From: Mesotaenium endlicherianum
Taxonomy: Eukaryota; Streptophyta; Zygnematophyceae; Zygnematales; Mesotaeniaceae
Direction of reading: 5' to 3'
NCBI GenBank assembly: GCA_009602735.1
Contig: WELA01001569.1
Span: 13,370-77,369, forward strand
DNA length: 64,000 nucleotides
The notes under the pieces are model-generated. The model was given only the letters and a program-made list of their open reading frames with translations, was not told the origin of the DNA and did no database searches. Every line of letters starts with the position of its first letter. Positions within the stretch are counted from its first letter, which is position 1. The position numbers and the translations under genes are program-made. Below, piece by piece: positions 33,629 to 46,300 of this stretch.

Positions 33629-33633
33629 GATTG

Positions 33634-33825
33634 CCCCTTCAGAGAGAAGTAGATCATAAGATTGATTTATTACCTGGGAGTCAACCACCTTGGCAACGTA
33701 CATATGGCTTGTCTCATGTGGAGAGTGAAGATTTAAAAACACATATTGCAGAGCTGGAGAAAAATGGTTATACTTCTCCCAGTAAATCACCTTACGGTGC
33801 GCCCATCTTATTTGTTAAGATGAAG
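33634..33825 (+). pseudogene. Element A pol fragment, between B and C
   Basis: Continues A's protease/RT linker ([24 protein letters not shown]...[13 protein letters not shown]). It is cut at 33825 by element C and resumes at 55103 (ATGAAGGATGGCAATATGCG). Confidence 0.9.
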
Positions 33826-34436
33826 TGTGACGTTTCTGCTTTTCGGGAGGATCTTTTCCTCGATATTCAAGGAATGTTTAAATGAAGTGGAAAGAAAATC
33901 TATATTCTTGTGCAAATTGACAAATCCTCGAGAAAGCGAAAATGAAAACTAACTTAGAATGTGTGCTTGTGAGAGTTGCACTCAAAATGACTCTACAGGT
34001 ATTTATACCTGCACAACGTGAGGCACTGGAGTGCTTCGAGTCACCACCTAGGGCACTGGTTCATGTTCAACGTAAACGGACGTAGGGGTACGACCCATTT
34101 GGCCGAATGCTCGAAACGCGCCGTTTGGCCGTTTGGTGACTTTTCGACGGTTTCCGAAAAACCGTTTCACGCCAAACGGGCGTATTTGCGTTCACGCGAC
34201 TTTTTGAAAAGTCGCGACTGTTCGCGGAGTCGCGTACACGTGCTTTCGTCATGAATCAGTAGTTACAAATAACTACTTCGCCAATTGGTTAGGTGTGAAC
34301 GTTTCAAAAGACGAGTCGCGGGTTCAAATCCGCTCGGATGCAAAATCGCATTGCATATTATGTGTCGTTTGACTTTTACGACTGTTTCTTCGTATTAACG
34401 ACTGGTTGTAAATGCAAAATCTATGACTGTGCATTA
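33826..34436 (-). repeat. Left LTR of element C, first part
   Basis: Matches 54177-54787 with scattered differences. Interrupted at 34436 by element D; the other 310 bp are at 48963-49272. Confidence 0.9.
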
Positions 34437-35764
34437 TGTCGCGACTTCTATCCGTTTGACGGTGCCGCACACGCAGCGCAAGCTACGGCCACCCAGGTAC
34501 GGAAAGTCAACGTTGACTCACCGACCACTTGACTGACTACGTCGCAGTCAGCGGTTATGTCGGCGTCAAGACCACTGGCAAGGGGTCAATGTCAATGTGC
34601 CCCACACCCAGGGATGGGGGAGGTTTTGACAGCATAGACAGCCGCGAGGCTAGAAGCTAGGGATTAGTGATGAGCCGCCCAGCAGGTACCAAGTCAGGTA
34701 CTGTGTGACTGGCAGATTAAGCCAGGTCAAGCCCGCAATGCCCAGATAGGTTACGGCCGCCCGGTTGGGAATCTTGAGCACGTGGCATTTGCTTGTACAC
34801 GTCGCTCAGGAGTTCTTAGCCATGAGCCAATTAGGCGTGACTGCCAGCTGAGAAGCTAAGCAGCCACGCGCGACAGTCACGAGGTGTGCATGCATGCCGA
34901 GTGACTACGAGTTTGAGTTGAGCATGGCTAGGCAGAAGCGACATGCAGCTAAGCTTTGTGATTAAGCACGGCATTCTCAAAAGATGACGCTCTGTGGTGC
35001 CTGCGGAAGGCACGAATCTTGCCTGAGACATGTCATTCACTCTCACGCACTTTTGCCAAGAACCAGAAGGAGCAGAAGGAGCAGAAAGAAGGAGAAGAAG
35101 GGCGCGAAGAAGAAGAAGGAGTTCCCAAGGCCATTGGAGAGCCGAGGCCCCACGCTTCTGCCGACGCTGAAGATTCTTCTCAGTGTATCATAGATAAGTT
35201 AGGATTGTAGGAGTTCCCAAGAGGGAATCTCACTGTTGAAAGTAGGAGAACTGCAAAATAGAATCTGCTAGGAGGTTAGCGCAGATTCGGCCGAACGCCA
35301 CTAGTGTGGGTGAAGCAGCCTTAAAATGGTGAGTTGTGTGTTAGTTTCCAAGTTCTCAGAAGTCGCATTCGCATCTCGAAGAGAAAGAGTAGTATTGGCA
35401 GATAAAGCTCTCAGTGAAGAACTGAGTGAGCCTAGCCTGGCAGTGAAGAGCTGTTAAGGCGCGGTGTTAAGTGAAGAGCTTGACCCAAGCCAGCATAGAC
35501 ATGTAGTTTCAGAGTTTTGTAAGCTGAGACTTTGTGAAAGTTAAGCGAAAGCCTGAAGGGCAATTTTCTTTGAATCTGACGTTGTATGTCAAGCTGCTTG
35601 AAGTGTGATTTTTGCAAATTACGATTTGCTCGCCTGTGAACCCAAGAACCTTAAGGCATAAAGCCTATGTGGAAGTAAGAGACTTCCGTCCTTATAAGAG
35701 GAATTAAGGCAAGGCAAGTATTTTTAAAAAAAATTGCTAAGTCTTAGGATAAGTAGATGGTGGG

Positions 35765-36856
35765 TGTAGTGAAACAGATAGATAAAGTACTTAGTGAAAC
35801 ATAATAGTTTATCTATTCAAGACAAAGATCTTTGAACACAAGTGGTAGCTTCTTGAAAGAGAGATGGCTTCTTGAAAGTTAATATACTTCTGGATTTTGG
35901 CAAGTACAAGAGTGATTCTGGAATGTCTTTCTATGTTCTAGCTCTTGTTTATATACTTGCTACACAAGTAATTTCTAGGAAAGTGTATGTTGATGTGTTG
36001 GCACCCAACACATCCCAAAACTTGCCACCTCTTTCTAGAATAATGTACACATGTCCTTTTGACCTAAAAATGGCACATTTGACTTTTGCCACATGGAGTT
36101 CTTCTAGGTCTTTCCTCTAACTTCGAAAATGCCTTGGAAGGTTCAAAGGACATGAACCAAGTTACTAGAGTACCTATTCACACTTGACTCCACACNNNNN
36201 NNNNNNNNNNNNNNNNNNNNNNNNNNNNNNNNNNNNNNNNNNNNNNNNNNNNNNNNNNNNNNNNNNNNNNNNNNNNNNNNNNNNNNNNNNNNNNNNNNNN
36301 NNNNNNNNNNNNNNNNNNNNNNNNNNNNNNNNNNNNNNNNNNNNNNNNNNNNNNNNNNNNNNNNNNNNNNNNNNNNNNNNNNNNNNNNNNNNNNNNNNNN
36401 NNNNNNNNNNNNNNNNNNNNNNNNNNNNNNNNNNNNNNNNNNNNNNNNNNNNNNNNNNNNNNNNNNNNNNNNNNNNNNNNNNNNNNNNNNNNNNGTGGTA
36501 GCTTCTTGAAAGAGAGATGGCTTCTTGAAAGTTAATATACTTCTGGATTTTGGCAAGTACAAGAGTGATTCTGGAATGTCTTTCTATGTTCTAGCTCTTG
36601 TTTATATACTTGCTACACAAGTAATTTCTAGGAAAGTGTATGTTGATGTGTTGGCACCCAACACATCCCAAAACTTGCCACCTCTTTCTAGAATAATGTA
36701 CACATGTCCTTTTGACCTAAAAATGGCACATTTGACTTTTGCCACATGGAGTTCTTCTAGGTCTTTCCTCTAACTTCGAAAATGCCTTGGAAGGTTCAAA
36801 GGACATGTGTAGTGAAACAGATAGATAAAGTACTTAGTAAAACAGAATAGTTTATC
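35765..36856. repeat. Left LTR of array E, rearranged around a gap
   Basis: 35765-36195 matches LTR positions 1 to about 431. After the gap, 36495 to about 36807 matches LTR positions 78 to about 390 again. Then 36808 to about 36856 matches LTR positions 1-50 and joins the internal 3' UTR directly, missing the PPT and about 490 bp that copy 2 has (42545-43035). This is either a real rearrangement or an assembly error in identical repeats. Confidence 0.7.
36196..36494. other. Assembly gap (299 N) in the left LTR of array E
   Basis: The gap sits in a repeated LTR, with the sequence resuming at an earlier LTR position, as expected when identical repeats are collapsed or mis-joined. Confidence 0.95.
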
Positions 36857-37136
36857 TACCAGAGTCTTGAGTTTCAGAGCATTCCAAGTTCAGGGGAAGG
36901 CACAATGTCAGAAGGCATATTCTGCCCTAACAATGCCAGCAGCCTGACCCCCTTCTACTTAGAGCATCATATCTCTCTCACCAGTGCTTCAAATTGAGCA
37001 AACTTGGACTCTAAATGACCGGCTACTCATGGACTACAGCCAGGTAAATTTTCAGAATTTATTATGCAGAGACCTATCACCAGTAGCAGTTTTAGTTTTC
37101 TGTCCAGAAACTGCAAGAACAGAAGAGTGTCTAATG

Positions 37137-40100
37137 TCAATTTTTCCTCTTTCTTGTTCTTGCAGGCTGCCTCCAAGGGGTCTTCTGCTGCTTCTTGATG
37201 GTGGCAGGCTGCCTCCCTGAAGTCTTCGGGCTTCTAGTAGAGAGACTTGGGGCTGGTCCAAGATGGGGGTTGGCGGCATGGAAGCGCTTCAACTTTCTCT
37301 GAACTTTGTCAAGGTAGTGCGCCGCCACCCAACTATTCTCCGAATCTGGATATCCTTTCCACTTGATCAAGTATTGCTGCTGTCTCCTGAAATTTCTCAT
37401 AGCCACTATGTCTTCCACTTCGTACTCCAAATGATCATCCACTATTGTTGGGGCTGGTGGGGTTGTCACACGTCCTGGGAACTTGTTGTCGGGTTGCACA
37501 TATGGCTTGAAGAGGGAAGCGTGGAATACGGGGTCGATGTGCATAGTCTGGGGAAGTTCTAGCTTGAAAGCAACGGGGTTGACTTGCTGGATAATCTTGA
37601 AGGGTCCCAAATACTTGGGAGAGAACTTGCTGCCGGCAGGCCTGTTGTTCAGGGAAATGTTCTTGGATGATAGTAACACGTTGTCACCCACTCTGTACGT
37701 AATTTCTCTTCTGGATCTGTTCGCCACTCTTGCTTGAGCATCTTGCGCGTGTTGTAGAGCTTTCTTCGCTGCTGTAAGGGCTGCTTCTAATGTCTCCATA
37801 AAATCTGTGGCTGCAGGTACTTCATCATGGCCAGCCGTGAAGCTCAGTGGCGTGGTCGGATGGAAGCCATAGTTGAGGAAGAATGGGGACTCTTGGGTAG
37901 AGGCCTGCGTAGTGTTGTTGTAGGCAAACTCGAGGGGGGTCAAGTACATGTCCCAGTCTTGCTCGAGGGTAGACACGTAGGCCTTTAGAGAGGTCTTTAG
38001 GGTACGATTCATACGCTCGGTTTGCCCATCTGATTGTGGGTGGTAGGCAGTAGACATATCCAGCGATGTACCCAAGTTCTTGAAGAGATTTTTCCAGAAA
38101 TGGCTTGTGAATCTTGGATCTCTATCTGACACAATTCTTGATGGTAGTCCATGGAGTCGGAAGATGTTGTCAAAGATGAGTCTTGCAAGTTGTGGTGCTG
38201 TAGCCTTAGTCGTCGTGGGAATAAAATGAGCCATCTTGGTAAGTCTGTCCACCGCCGTGAGTATTGCATTATGGCCTCGAGGTGTCACGGGCAAGTCCAC
38301 GATAAGGTCCATTGAGATGTCCGTCCATTGTCTTTCGGGGATTGGTAGTGGTTGGAGGAGTCCTCCCGCCTTTTGCGATGATGGCTTGATTCTTTGGCAT
38401 GTGTCACAGCTCCTGCAGTACTCCTTGACTTGCTTAGACATGCCTGGCCAACAATAAGTCCTAGCTAGAACGCCCGTGGTCCTTAGGATTCCAAAGTGTC
38501 CTCCAAGAGGGTTGTCGTGTGCTTCTCGTAGAAGCAAGAGCCGGAGGTCTAAGTCATTAGGAACACATCTCTGGCCCGTATCTTGCCTCACCCAATAATT
38601 GCCTTCTTGCTTCTTGCATGGGTCCAAGGCTGCTTCTCCGTTCTTGTAGTAAGGGTCTCTTTCATAGGCGGCTGAAAATCGAGCTTCCAGATCTGTCTTC
38701 AGGGATACCATCACTGCATTTAATTGCAGTCTTGAGAGGGGGTCAGCCGGGTTTGTCTTGCCGGGCTGGTACTGAATCGTGATGTTGTATTGTTGCAAGT
38801 ATCCGCTCCATCTTGCTTGTCTCCTTGAGAGATACGGCTGCGTTTGGAGGTGCTTTAACGCCTCGTGGTCCGTGGTGACCAGTACTTTGCGTCCTTCAAC
38901 GTAGCAGCGCCAAACCTTCAAGGCATGTACAATCGCCAATGCCTCTCGCTCCGTGGTTGTATAATTTTGCTCGGCTGGATTTAGCTTCCTTGACTCGTAG
39001 GCGATGGGCTGCAGTCCCTTGCCTTGGTCTTGAAGCAGGATTGCTCCTATTGCATAGGAAGATGCATCGGTGATGACGTGGAAGGGCCAATCTGGGTTTG
39101 GACTTGGGAGTGTGAGCACCGGGGATGTGGTCAATCTTCGCTTTAACTCTTGAAATGCCTCTTCCTCTTTCTCGGTCCATGTATATAGCCTGTCCTTCTT
39201 GAGTAGATCTGTCAGGGGGGCTGCTATGTGCGAGAAGCCTTGGATGAATTTTCTGTACCAATTGGCAAATCCCAAGAATGACTGGAGTTCTTTCTTGGTC
39301 GTGGGGGTTGGCCATTCCTCCACCACCGTGGTCTTCTTGGGGTCTATCTTGATGCCATCAGCAGTCACGTGGAGACCTAGGAACTCCACTTCTTGTTTGG
39401 CAAACTCGCATTTTGACTCCTTCGCAAACAGCTTGTTTTGCTTCAATACTTCAAGGACTTCTTTCAAGTGTCTCGCATGCTCTTCAAGGGTCTTGCTGTA
39501 GATAAGGATGTCATCGATGAATACCACCACAAATCTGTCCAACATGGGCTGAAATATGGTGTTCATCATAGTCATGAAAGTTGCTGGCGCGTTGGTGAGT
39601 CCAAATGGCAGGACCATGAACTCAAAATGTCCATATCTTGTCCTGAATGCCGTCTTCTCTATGTCCGGTTCTGCGATGCGAATCTGGTGGTAGCCGCTCC
39701 GTAAGTCAATCTTCGTGAAGTACTTGGCTCCAACCAGCCGGTCCATGAGCTCATCCATGCGCGGCAGCGGGTATCGATTCTTGATGGTGATCTTGTTGAG
39801 GGCGCGATAGTCCACACACATCCTCAAGGTACCATCTTTCTTCTTGACAAATAGCACCGGGGCTCCAAATGGCGACTTGCTAGGTCGAATGAAGCCATGC
39901 TCCAGTAGCTCCTTGATTTGCTTCTTGACTTCGTCTAGCTCCGTGTATGACATTTTGAACGTAGGCCGAGAGATGGGCTTGCTTCCGGGCTCCAACTCTA
40001 TCTTGTGGTCTACGAATCTTTTGGGGGGTAGGCCCTTGGGCAATTCCGGGGAGAACACTTCTTTGTAGTCCTCTAAGACTTCTTGTATCTCCTTGGGAAC

Positions 40101-40745
40101 GGGGCTGCCTTCTTGACTCTCGATGTCTTTCTTGATGTCTTTTGGCGTGATCAAGGCCAAAAGAAGCTCGTGTCCCTTCCTCACAAGTCTCTTGAGTTGG
40201 AGGGCGGACAATAGTATCTCGTGTGCCGGCTTCTGGATGTCTTGGGTCTGGATATTCTGGATTGCGCGCAAAATACAGATTCTTGAAGTGATGTCATTCT
40301 TGATCTTGATAGTACCGGTCCTCCAATCAACTTGGGGGTTGTGCTTGGTCAACCAAGGCGTCCCTAGGATGACGTCGTACTTGCCCAATTGCATGGGGGA
40401 GAACACTACTCTATCCTTGAAGGACTTGATAGAGAGTGCCAAGGGGTACGTCTTCTTGGAAGGGGTAGTATAGGAGAATCCATCGGGCATCATAATCTCC
40501 TCGTCGTGGTCAAGAGTTCGCATAGTAATACCGTGCTTGGTGGCAAAATCTGCAGCAATGAAGTTGCCTTGAGCTCCGCTATCCACCAAGATGTGGACCT
40601 TCTCTCCTCCAAGGTAACCTCTCAAACTCATTGGGGCTGGAACGTCGTCTTCAACGGGGGTCTCCACCTCACTTGGCGTGTTGCCTTCTCGTGAAGTGGG
40701 TCTTGGGGTGGTAGGCTCCTGGCCTACCGGCGCTGTCCGTTTTTT
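37137..40745 (-). CDS. pol: Array E copy 1 Pol: protease, RT, RNase H, integrase, chromodomain
   Basis: Intact frame, open from 40802 and entered by -1 frameshift at 40745-40739; residues are numbered from 40802. Protease: V-D74-S-G-A. RT: F-I-D430-D431-I-L. RNase [14 protein letters not shown] and TTDHEAL. Integrase: HDNPLGGH...CDTCQRIK zinc region, then [17 protein letters not shown] and the SDGQTER glutamate. The C-terminal chromodomain ([13 protein letters not shown]...[15 protein letters not shown]) makes this a chromovirus. All catalytic residues I looked for are present. It is a separate family from A/B/F: LTRs, Gag and slippery site all differ. No extra ORF follows pol. Confidence 0.94.
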   Translation of the reverse strand, partial: KKRTAPVGQEPTTPRPTSREGNTPSEVETPVEDDVPAPMSLRGYLGGEKVHILVDSGAQGNFIAADFATKHGITMRTLDHDEEIMMPDGFSYTTPSKKTYPLALSIKSFKDRVVFSPMQLGKYDVILGTPWLTKHNPQVDWRTGTIKIKNDITSRICILRAIQNIQTQDIQKPAHEILLSALQLKRLVRKGHELLLALITPKDIKKDIESQEGSPVPKEIQEVLEDYKEVFSPELPKGLPPKRFVDHKIELEPGSKPISRPTFKMSYTELDEVKKQIKELLEHGFIRPSKSPFGAPVLFVKKKDGTLRMCVDYRALNKITIKNRYPLPRMDELMDRLVGAKYFTKIDLRSGYHQIRIAEPDIEKTAFRTRYGHFEFMVLPFGLTNAPATFMTMMNTIFQPMLDRFVVVFIDDILIYSKTLEEHARHLKEVLEVLKQNKLFAKESKCEFAKQEVEFLGLHVTADGIKIDPKKTTVVEEWPTPTTKKELQSFLGFANWYRKFIQGFSHIAAPLTDLLKKDRLYTWTEKEEEAFQELKRRLTTSPVLTLPSPNPDWPFHVITDASSYAIGAILLQDQGKGLQPIAYESRKLNPAEQNYTTTEREALAIVHALKVWRCYVEGRKVLVTTDHEALKHLQTQPYLSRRQARWSGYLQQYNITIQYQPGKTNPADPLSRLQLNAVMVSLKTDLEARFSAAYERDPYYKNGEAALDPCKKQEGNYWVRQDTGQRCVPNDLDLRLLLLREAHDNPLGGHFGILRTTGVLARTYCWPGMSKQVKEYCRSCDTCQRIKPSSQKAGGLLQPLPIPERQWTDISMDLIVDLPVTPRGHNAILTAVDRLTKMAHFIPTTTKATAPQLARLIFDNIFRLHGLPSRIVSDRDPRFTSHFWKNLFKNLGTSLDMSTAYHPQSDGQTERMNRTLKTSLKAYVSTLEQDWDMYLTPLEFAYNNTTQASTQESPFFLNYGFHPTTPLSFTAGHDEVPAATDFMETLEAALTAAKKALQHAQDAQARVANRSRREITYRVGDNVLLSSKNISLNNRPAGSKFSPKYLGPFKIIQQVNPVAFKLELPQTMHIDPVFHASLFKPYVQPDNKFPGRVTTPPAPTIVDDHLEYEVEDIVAMRNFRRQQQYLIKWKGYPDSENSWVAAHYLDKVQRKLKRFHAANPHLGPAPSLSTRSPKTSGRQPATIKKQQKTPWRQPARTRKRKN

Positions 40746-42004
40746 GACAACTTTTTGGGGCATGAAAGTGCACGATGGCCCTTTTCCTTGCAATAAAAGC
40801 ATAGTCCAGCCGTCATGAGAGCTTCTTTTTCAGCCGGGGAGAGTCTTGCTTTCACTCCTTGCTGGTTTCTTGCATCATAAGTGTCATTGGAGGGTCTTCC
40901 ACTCTTCCGGGCAGCCGCGGGGTCCCTTTTAATAACTCCGATTTCCATGGGTGTGGGTCCAGATTCGGATGTGGAAGGGGCTGCGTACACCCGCGTCGTC
41001 GGTACCCGTGAAGATGAAGGCACGGAGTGCTTGAAATCCAAGGTATCCACCTTTTGGGCCACTTCAATGATCTTTGAGAAGTCCGTCAAGTCGCGTAACT
41101 CCACTTCCTTTGCCACCTTGGGTTTGAGGCCAAAGATGTAGCGGTCAATCTTCTCCTCGAGAGACATGTTGGGGATCTCAAGAGTGAGGGCGTGAAATCT
41201 GGATGTATACTCTTGAACGGACGTCGTTTGCTTGAGATGGTGGAGCTTTCCTCGGGCAATCTTCTCCGCATTGATGGGCATGAATTGCTTCTTGAGGGCC
41301 TCACGAAAATCTGCCCATCTTGCATATGATGGTGGGGGCTCTTGGCCGAGCATGGGGTGCGCCATAGCTTGATATATAGCCGCTTGATAGTTACGCCACC
41401 ATGATGTTGCTGCTCCTCTAAGTAAGGTAACGGCAAAGGGAACGTAGTCCTCCTCGGGTACTTCAAGGAATGCGAGGTACGTCTCCACTTGGTAGAGCCA
41501 TAAATTCAGGTTGGCACCTTTCCCGGGGTTGAAAGTGTCGGGTTTGCCGGGCTTGATGAGTTTCCTTGCTCTCGTTGGCTCTTGTGGAGGCGCTTGAGCC
41601 GGGGCTGGATTTTGAGCATTGCTCGCAATAGGGGCAACCATGGCAGCCATAGCTTCTCTTGACGCTTGCACGGTTGCTTCATAGGTGGCCAAGCCCACTT
41701 GGTTGTGGACGGTCATTAGGAAGGCTGCCCACTCATTTGCGGGAACTCCTTGTGGTGGGGTCAACTTTGCTATAGCGGCTGCCACGGGATTTGACGGTGC
41801 TCCTCCTTGTGGTGCTTCTTGTTGTTGGAGATTTCCTTGAGTAGGCTCTCCCATCGACGCTGGAGGAGGGTGTGCTCCTCCTTGTGGTGCTTCTTGTTGT
41901 TGCAGATTTTCTTGAGTGGGCTCTCCCATCGGCGCTGGAGGAGGGTGTCTTGGAGAGGAAGGGCTTCCTTCGAAAGCTTGCTGTTGGTCTTGAGGATCGG
42001 CCAT
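40724..42004 (-). CDS. gag: Array E copy 1 Gag with CCHC zinc knuckle
   Basis: 426 residues; the ATG is 37 nt from the LTR. The N-terminus is Pro/Gln-rich, with a tandem duplicated unit of about 24 residues ([20 protein letters not shown], then [20 protein letters not shown]). The capsid-like domain covers about 150-320 ([47 protein letters not shown]). The zinc knuckle is [14 protein letters not shown] near the C-terminus. The last codons carry the AAAAAAC slippery site. Confidence 0.93.
   Translation of the reverse strand: MADPQDQQQAFEGSPSSPRHPPPAPMGEPTQENLQQQEAPQGGAHPPPASMGEPTQGNLQQQEAPQGGAPSNPVAAAIAKLTPPQGVPANEWAAFLMTVHNQVGLATYEATVQASREAMAAMVAPIASNAQNPAPAQAPPQEPTRARKLIKPGKPDTFNPGKGANLNLWLYQVETYLAFLEVPEEDYVPFAVTLLRGAATSWWRNYQAAIYQAMAHPMLGQEPPPSYARWADFREALKKQFMPINAEKIARGKLHHLKQTTSVQEYTSRFHALTLEIPNMSLEEKIDRYIFGLKPKVAKEVELRDLTDFSKIIEVAQKVDTLDFKHSVPSSSRVPTTRVYAAPSTSESGPTPMEIGVIKRDPAAARKSGRPSNDTYDARNQQGVKARLSPAEKEALMTAGLCFYCKEKGHRALSCPKKLSKNGQRR
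40739..40745 (-). promoter_or_regulatory. -1 frameshift heptamer (AAAAAAC), copy 1
   Basis: On the reverse strand the gag codons are TCA AAA AAC GGA, so the heptamer A AAA AAC is in the correct X XXY YYZ phase. Slipping gives ...AAA CGG ACA GCG, the open pol frame. Confidence 0.8.
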
Positions 42005-42028
42005 CTTCTTGTGCTACCAAAGTGCCTA

Positions 42029-42040
42029 GCTCCGATACCA
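42029..42040 (-). promoter_or_regulatory. Primer-binding site, array E copy 1
   Basis: Reverse complement reads TGGTATCGGAGC, one base from the LTR at 42042. Confidence 0.85.
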
Positions 42041-42041
42041 C

Positions 42042-42544
42042 TGTAGTGAAACAGATAGATAAAGTACTTAGTAAAACAGAATACTTTATCTATTCAAGAC
42101 AAGGATCTTTGAACACAAGTGGTAGCTTCTTGAAAGAGAGATGGCTTCTTGAAAGTTAATATATTTCTGGATTTTGGCAAGTACAAGAGTGATTCTGGAA
42201 TGTCTTTCTATGTTCTAGCTCTTGTTTATATACTTGCTACATAAGTAATTTCTAGGAAGGTGTATGTTGATGTGTTGGCACCCAACACATCCCAAAACTT
42301 GCCACCTCTTTCTAGAATAATGTACACATGTCCTTTTGACCTAAAAATGGCACATTTGACTTTTGCCACATGGAGTTCTTCTAGGTCTTTCCTCTAACTT
42401 CGAAAATGCCTTGGAAGGTTCAAAGGACATGAACCAAGTTACTAGAGTACCTATTCACACTTGACTCCACACAATACTACTCCAAATATATTTGAAAACA
42501 TTAAAATATATGCAAACTAATATATAATAACTCAAATCACTACA
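42042..42544 (-). repeat. Middle LTR of array E, shared by both copies
   Basis: 503 bp. It is the 5' LTR of copy 1 and, at the same time, the 3' LTR of copy 2: copy 2's C/T-rich PPT complement (TCACCCCCCC) begins right at 42545. Confidence 0.9.
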
Positions 42545-43313
42545 TCACCCCCCCGATAGAAAAAGCGACGTCTCGGCGCGTCAAGTCAGGTCTTACACAT
42601 GTGGAGCAAACTAGTCAACAGTTTCAAGTCAGATGCCACACATGTGAAGAGGACTAGTCAAAGGCGCCAAGTCAGGTGCTACACATGTAAGGTAGACTAG
42701 GCAAGGTCGTAGGTGGTGTGACCTTATTGGCTAGCCTACTCCTTAATGATAAAGAAAATTGTACAAGTTGGCCCAGAATCTGCCACGAACTCAAAAATTC
42801 ATAGCGGCCACAGAACTGCTCCAAATCTGAAAATTCGAGTGCCAGACGGACCGCGTCGGAGAACTCTACCGGGTCACCAAATTTGAGAGCATTCTCATTT
42901 CTGGAGTGTCGTTGAGAGCTGAGAGAGTAGGCACTCCTCCAAATCTGTGCAGAAACTTCTGAAAATCATAAGTCCTTCTATACTTCTCCAAATTCTGCAA
43001 ACTAAGTCTCAAACTGGGCGCTGTAAGATGTTCTACCAGAGTCTTGAGTTTCAGAGCATTCCAAGTTCAGGGGAGGGCACAATGTCAGAAGGCATATTCT
43101 GCCCTAACAATGCCAGCAGCCTGACCCCCTTCTACTTAGAGCATCATATCTCTCTCACCAGTGCTCCAAATTGAGCAAACTTGGACTCTAAATGACCGGC
43201 TACTCATGGACTACAGCCAGGTAAATTTTCAGAATTTATTATGCAGAGACCTATTACCAGTAGCAGTTTTAGTTTTCTGTCCAGAAACTGCGAGAAGAGA
43301 AGAGTGTCTAATG
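42545..43313 (-). other. Copy 2 3' untranslated region
   Basis: Between the copy 2 pol stop and the shared LTR. It holds the polypurine tract (reverse strand, GGGGGGGTGA next to the LTR). Copy 1 keeps only the pol-proximal part of this region (about 36857-37136). Confidence 0.8.
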
Positions 43314-46300
43314 TCAATTTTTCCTCTTTCTTGTTCTTGCAGGCTGCCTCCAAGGGGTCTTCTGCTGCTTCTTGATGGTGGCAGGCTGCCTCCCTGAAGT
43401 CTTCGGGCTTCTAGTAGAGAGACTTGGGGCTGGTCCAAGATGGGGGTTGGCGGCATGGAAGCGCTTCAACTTTCTCTGAACTTTGTCAAGGTAGTGCGCC
43501 GCCACCCAACTATTCTCCGAATCTGGATATCCTTTCCACTTGATCAAGTATTGCTGCTGTCTCCTGAAATTTCTCATAGCCACTATGTCTTCCACTTCGT
43601 ACTCCAAATGATCATCCACTATTGTTGGGGCTGGTGGGGTTGTCACACGTCCTGGGAACTTGTTGTCGGGTTGCACATATGGCTTGAAGAGGGAAGCGTG
43701 GAATACGGGGTCGATGTGCATAGTCTGGGGAAGTTCTAGCTTGAAAGCAACGGGGTTGACTTGCTGGATAATCTTGAAGGGTCCCAAATACTTGGGAGAG
43801 AACTTGCTGCCGGCAGGCCTGTTGTTCAGGGAAATGTTCTTGGATGATAGTAACACGTTGTCACCCACTCTGTACGTAATTTCTCTTCTGGATCTGTTCG
43901 CCACTCTTGCTTGAGCATCTTGCGCGTGTTGTAGAGCTTTCTTCGCTGCTGTAAGGGCTGCTTCTAATGTCTCCATAAAATCTGTGGCTGCAGGTACTTC
44001 ATCATGGCCAGCCGTGAAGCTCAGTGGCGTGGTCGGATGGAAGCCATAGTTGAGGAAGAATGGGGACTCTTGGGTAGAGGCCTGCGTAGTGTTGTTGTAG
44101 GCAAACTCGAGGGGGGTCAAGTACATGTCCCAGTCTTGCTCGAGGGTAGACACGTAGGCCTTTAGAGAGGTCTTTAGGGTACGATTCATACGCTCGGTTT
44201 GCCCATCTGATTGTGGGTGGTAGGCAGTAGACATATCCAGCGATGTACCCAAGTTCTTGAAGAGATTTTTCCAGAAATGGCTTGTGAATCTTGGATCTCT
44301 ATCTGACACAATTCTTGATGGTAGTCCATGGAGTCGGAAGATGTTGTCAAAGATGAGTCTTGCAAGTTGTGGTGCTGTAGCCTTAGTCGTCGTGGGAATA
44401 AAATGAGCCATCTTGGTAAGTCTGTCCACCACCGTGAGTATTGCATTATGGCCTCGAGGTGTCACGGGCAAGTCCACGATAAGGTCCATTGAGATGTCCG
44501 TCCATTGTCTTTCGGGGATTGGTAGTGGTTGGAGGAGTCCTCCCGCCTTTTGCGATGATGGCTTGATTCTTTGGCATGTGTCACAGCTCCTGCAGTACTC
44601 CTTGACTTGCTTAGACATGCCTGGCCAACAATAAGTCCTAGCTAGAACGCCCGTGGTCCTTAGGATTCCAAAGTGTCCTCCAAGAGGGTTGTCGTGTGCT
44701 TCTCGTAGAAGCAAGAGCCGGAGGTCTATGTCATTAGGAACACATCTCTGGCCCGTATCTTGCCTCACCCAATAATTGCCTTCTTGCTTCTTGCATGGGT
44801 CCAAGGCTGCTTCTCCGTTCTTGTAGTAAGGGTCTCTTTCATAGGCGGCTGAAAATCGAGCTTCCAGATCTGTCTTCAGGGATACCATCACTGCATTTAA
44901 TTGCAGTCTTGAGAGGGGGTCAGCCGGGTTTGTCTTGCCGGGCTGGTACTGAATCGTGATGTTGTATTGTTGCAAGTATCCGCTCCATCTTGCTTGTCTC
45001 CTTGAGAGATACGGCTGCGTTTGGAGGTGCTTTAACGCCTCGTGGTCCGTGGTGACCAGTACTTTGCGTCCTTCAACGTAGCAGCGCCAAACCTTCAAGG
45101 CATGTACAATCGCCAATGCCTCTCGCTCCGTGGTTGTATAATTTTGCTCGGCTGGATTTAGCTTCCTTGACTCGTAGGCGATGGGCTGCAGTCCCTTGCC
45201 TTGGTCTTGAAGCAGGATTGCTCCTATTGCATAGGAAGATGCATCGGTGATGACGTGGAAGGGCCAATCTGGGTTTGGACTTGGGAGTGTGAGCACCGGG
45301 GATGTGGTCAATCTTCGCTTTAACTCTTGAAATGCCTCTTCCTCTTTCTCGGTCCATGTATATAGCCTGTCCTTCTTGAGTAGATCTGTCAGGGGGGCTG
45401 CTTATGTGCGAGAAGCCTTGGAAGAATTTTCTGTACCAATTGGCAAATCCCAAGAATGACTGGAGTTCTTTCTTGGTCGTGGGGGTTGGCCATTCCTCCA
45501 CCACCGTGGTCTTCTTGGGGTCTATCTTGATGCCATCAGCAGTCACGTGGAGACCTAGGAACTCCACTTCTTGTTTGGCAAACTCGCATTTTGACTCCTT
45601 CGCAAACAGCTTGTTTTGCTTCAATACTTCAAGGACTTCTTTCAAGTGTCTCGCATGCTCTTCAAGGGTCTTGCTGTAGATAAGGATGTCATCGATGAAT
45701 ACCACCACAAATCTGTCCAACATGGGCTGAAATATGGTGTTCATCATAGTCATGAAAGTTGCTGGCGCGTTGGTGAGTCCAAATGGCAGGACCATGAACT
45801 CAAAATGTCCATATCTTGTCCTGAATGCCGTCTTCTCTATGTCCGGTTCTGCGATGCGAATCTGGTGGTAGCCGCTCCGTAAGTCAATCTTCGTGAAGTA
45901 CTTGGCTCCAACCAGCCGGTCCATGAGCTCATCCATGCGCGGCAGCGGGTATCGATTCTTGATGGTGATCTTGTTGAGGGCGCGATAGTCCACACACATC
46001 CTCAAGGTACCATCTTTCTTCTTGACAAATAGCACCGGGGCTCCAAATGGCGACTTGCTAGGTCGAATGAAGCCATGCTCCAGTAGCTCCTTGATTTGCT
46101 TCTTGACTTCGTCTAGCTCCGTGTATGACATTTTGAACGTAGGCCGAGAGATGGGCTTGCTTCCGGGCTCCAACTCTATCTTGTGGTCTACGAATCTTTT
46201 GGGGGGTAGGCCCTTGGGCAATTCCGGGGAGAACACTTCTTTGTAGTCCTCAAAGACTTCTTGTATCTCCTTGGGAACGGGGCTGCCTTCTTGACTCTCG

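Larger units (their letters stand above)
24830..33633 (+). mobile_element. Element B: nearly intact Ty3/gypsy chromovirus with extra ORF
   Basis: LTRs at 24835-25554 (720 bp) and 32910-33628 (719 bp) differ at only a handful of positions by eye, so the insertion is recent. The 5-bp target duplication GATTG lies at 24830-24834 and 33629-33633. Order: LTR, primer site, gag, -1 frameshift, pol (protease, RT, RNase H, integrase, chromodomain), internal PPT-like tract, ORF3, PPT, LTR. It is inserted in the pol region of element A, a relative of the same family. Confidence 0.95.

Noticed and set aside
34276-34342. A functional tRNA gene
   Set aside because: Only D-arm-like and T-arm-like parts can be paired; no acceptor stem and no good anticodon stem.
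37263-40694. Plus-strand frames of 70-120 codons inside array E
   Set aside because: They repeat exactly in both copies as shadows of the reverse-strand pol and have no family features.
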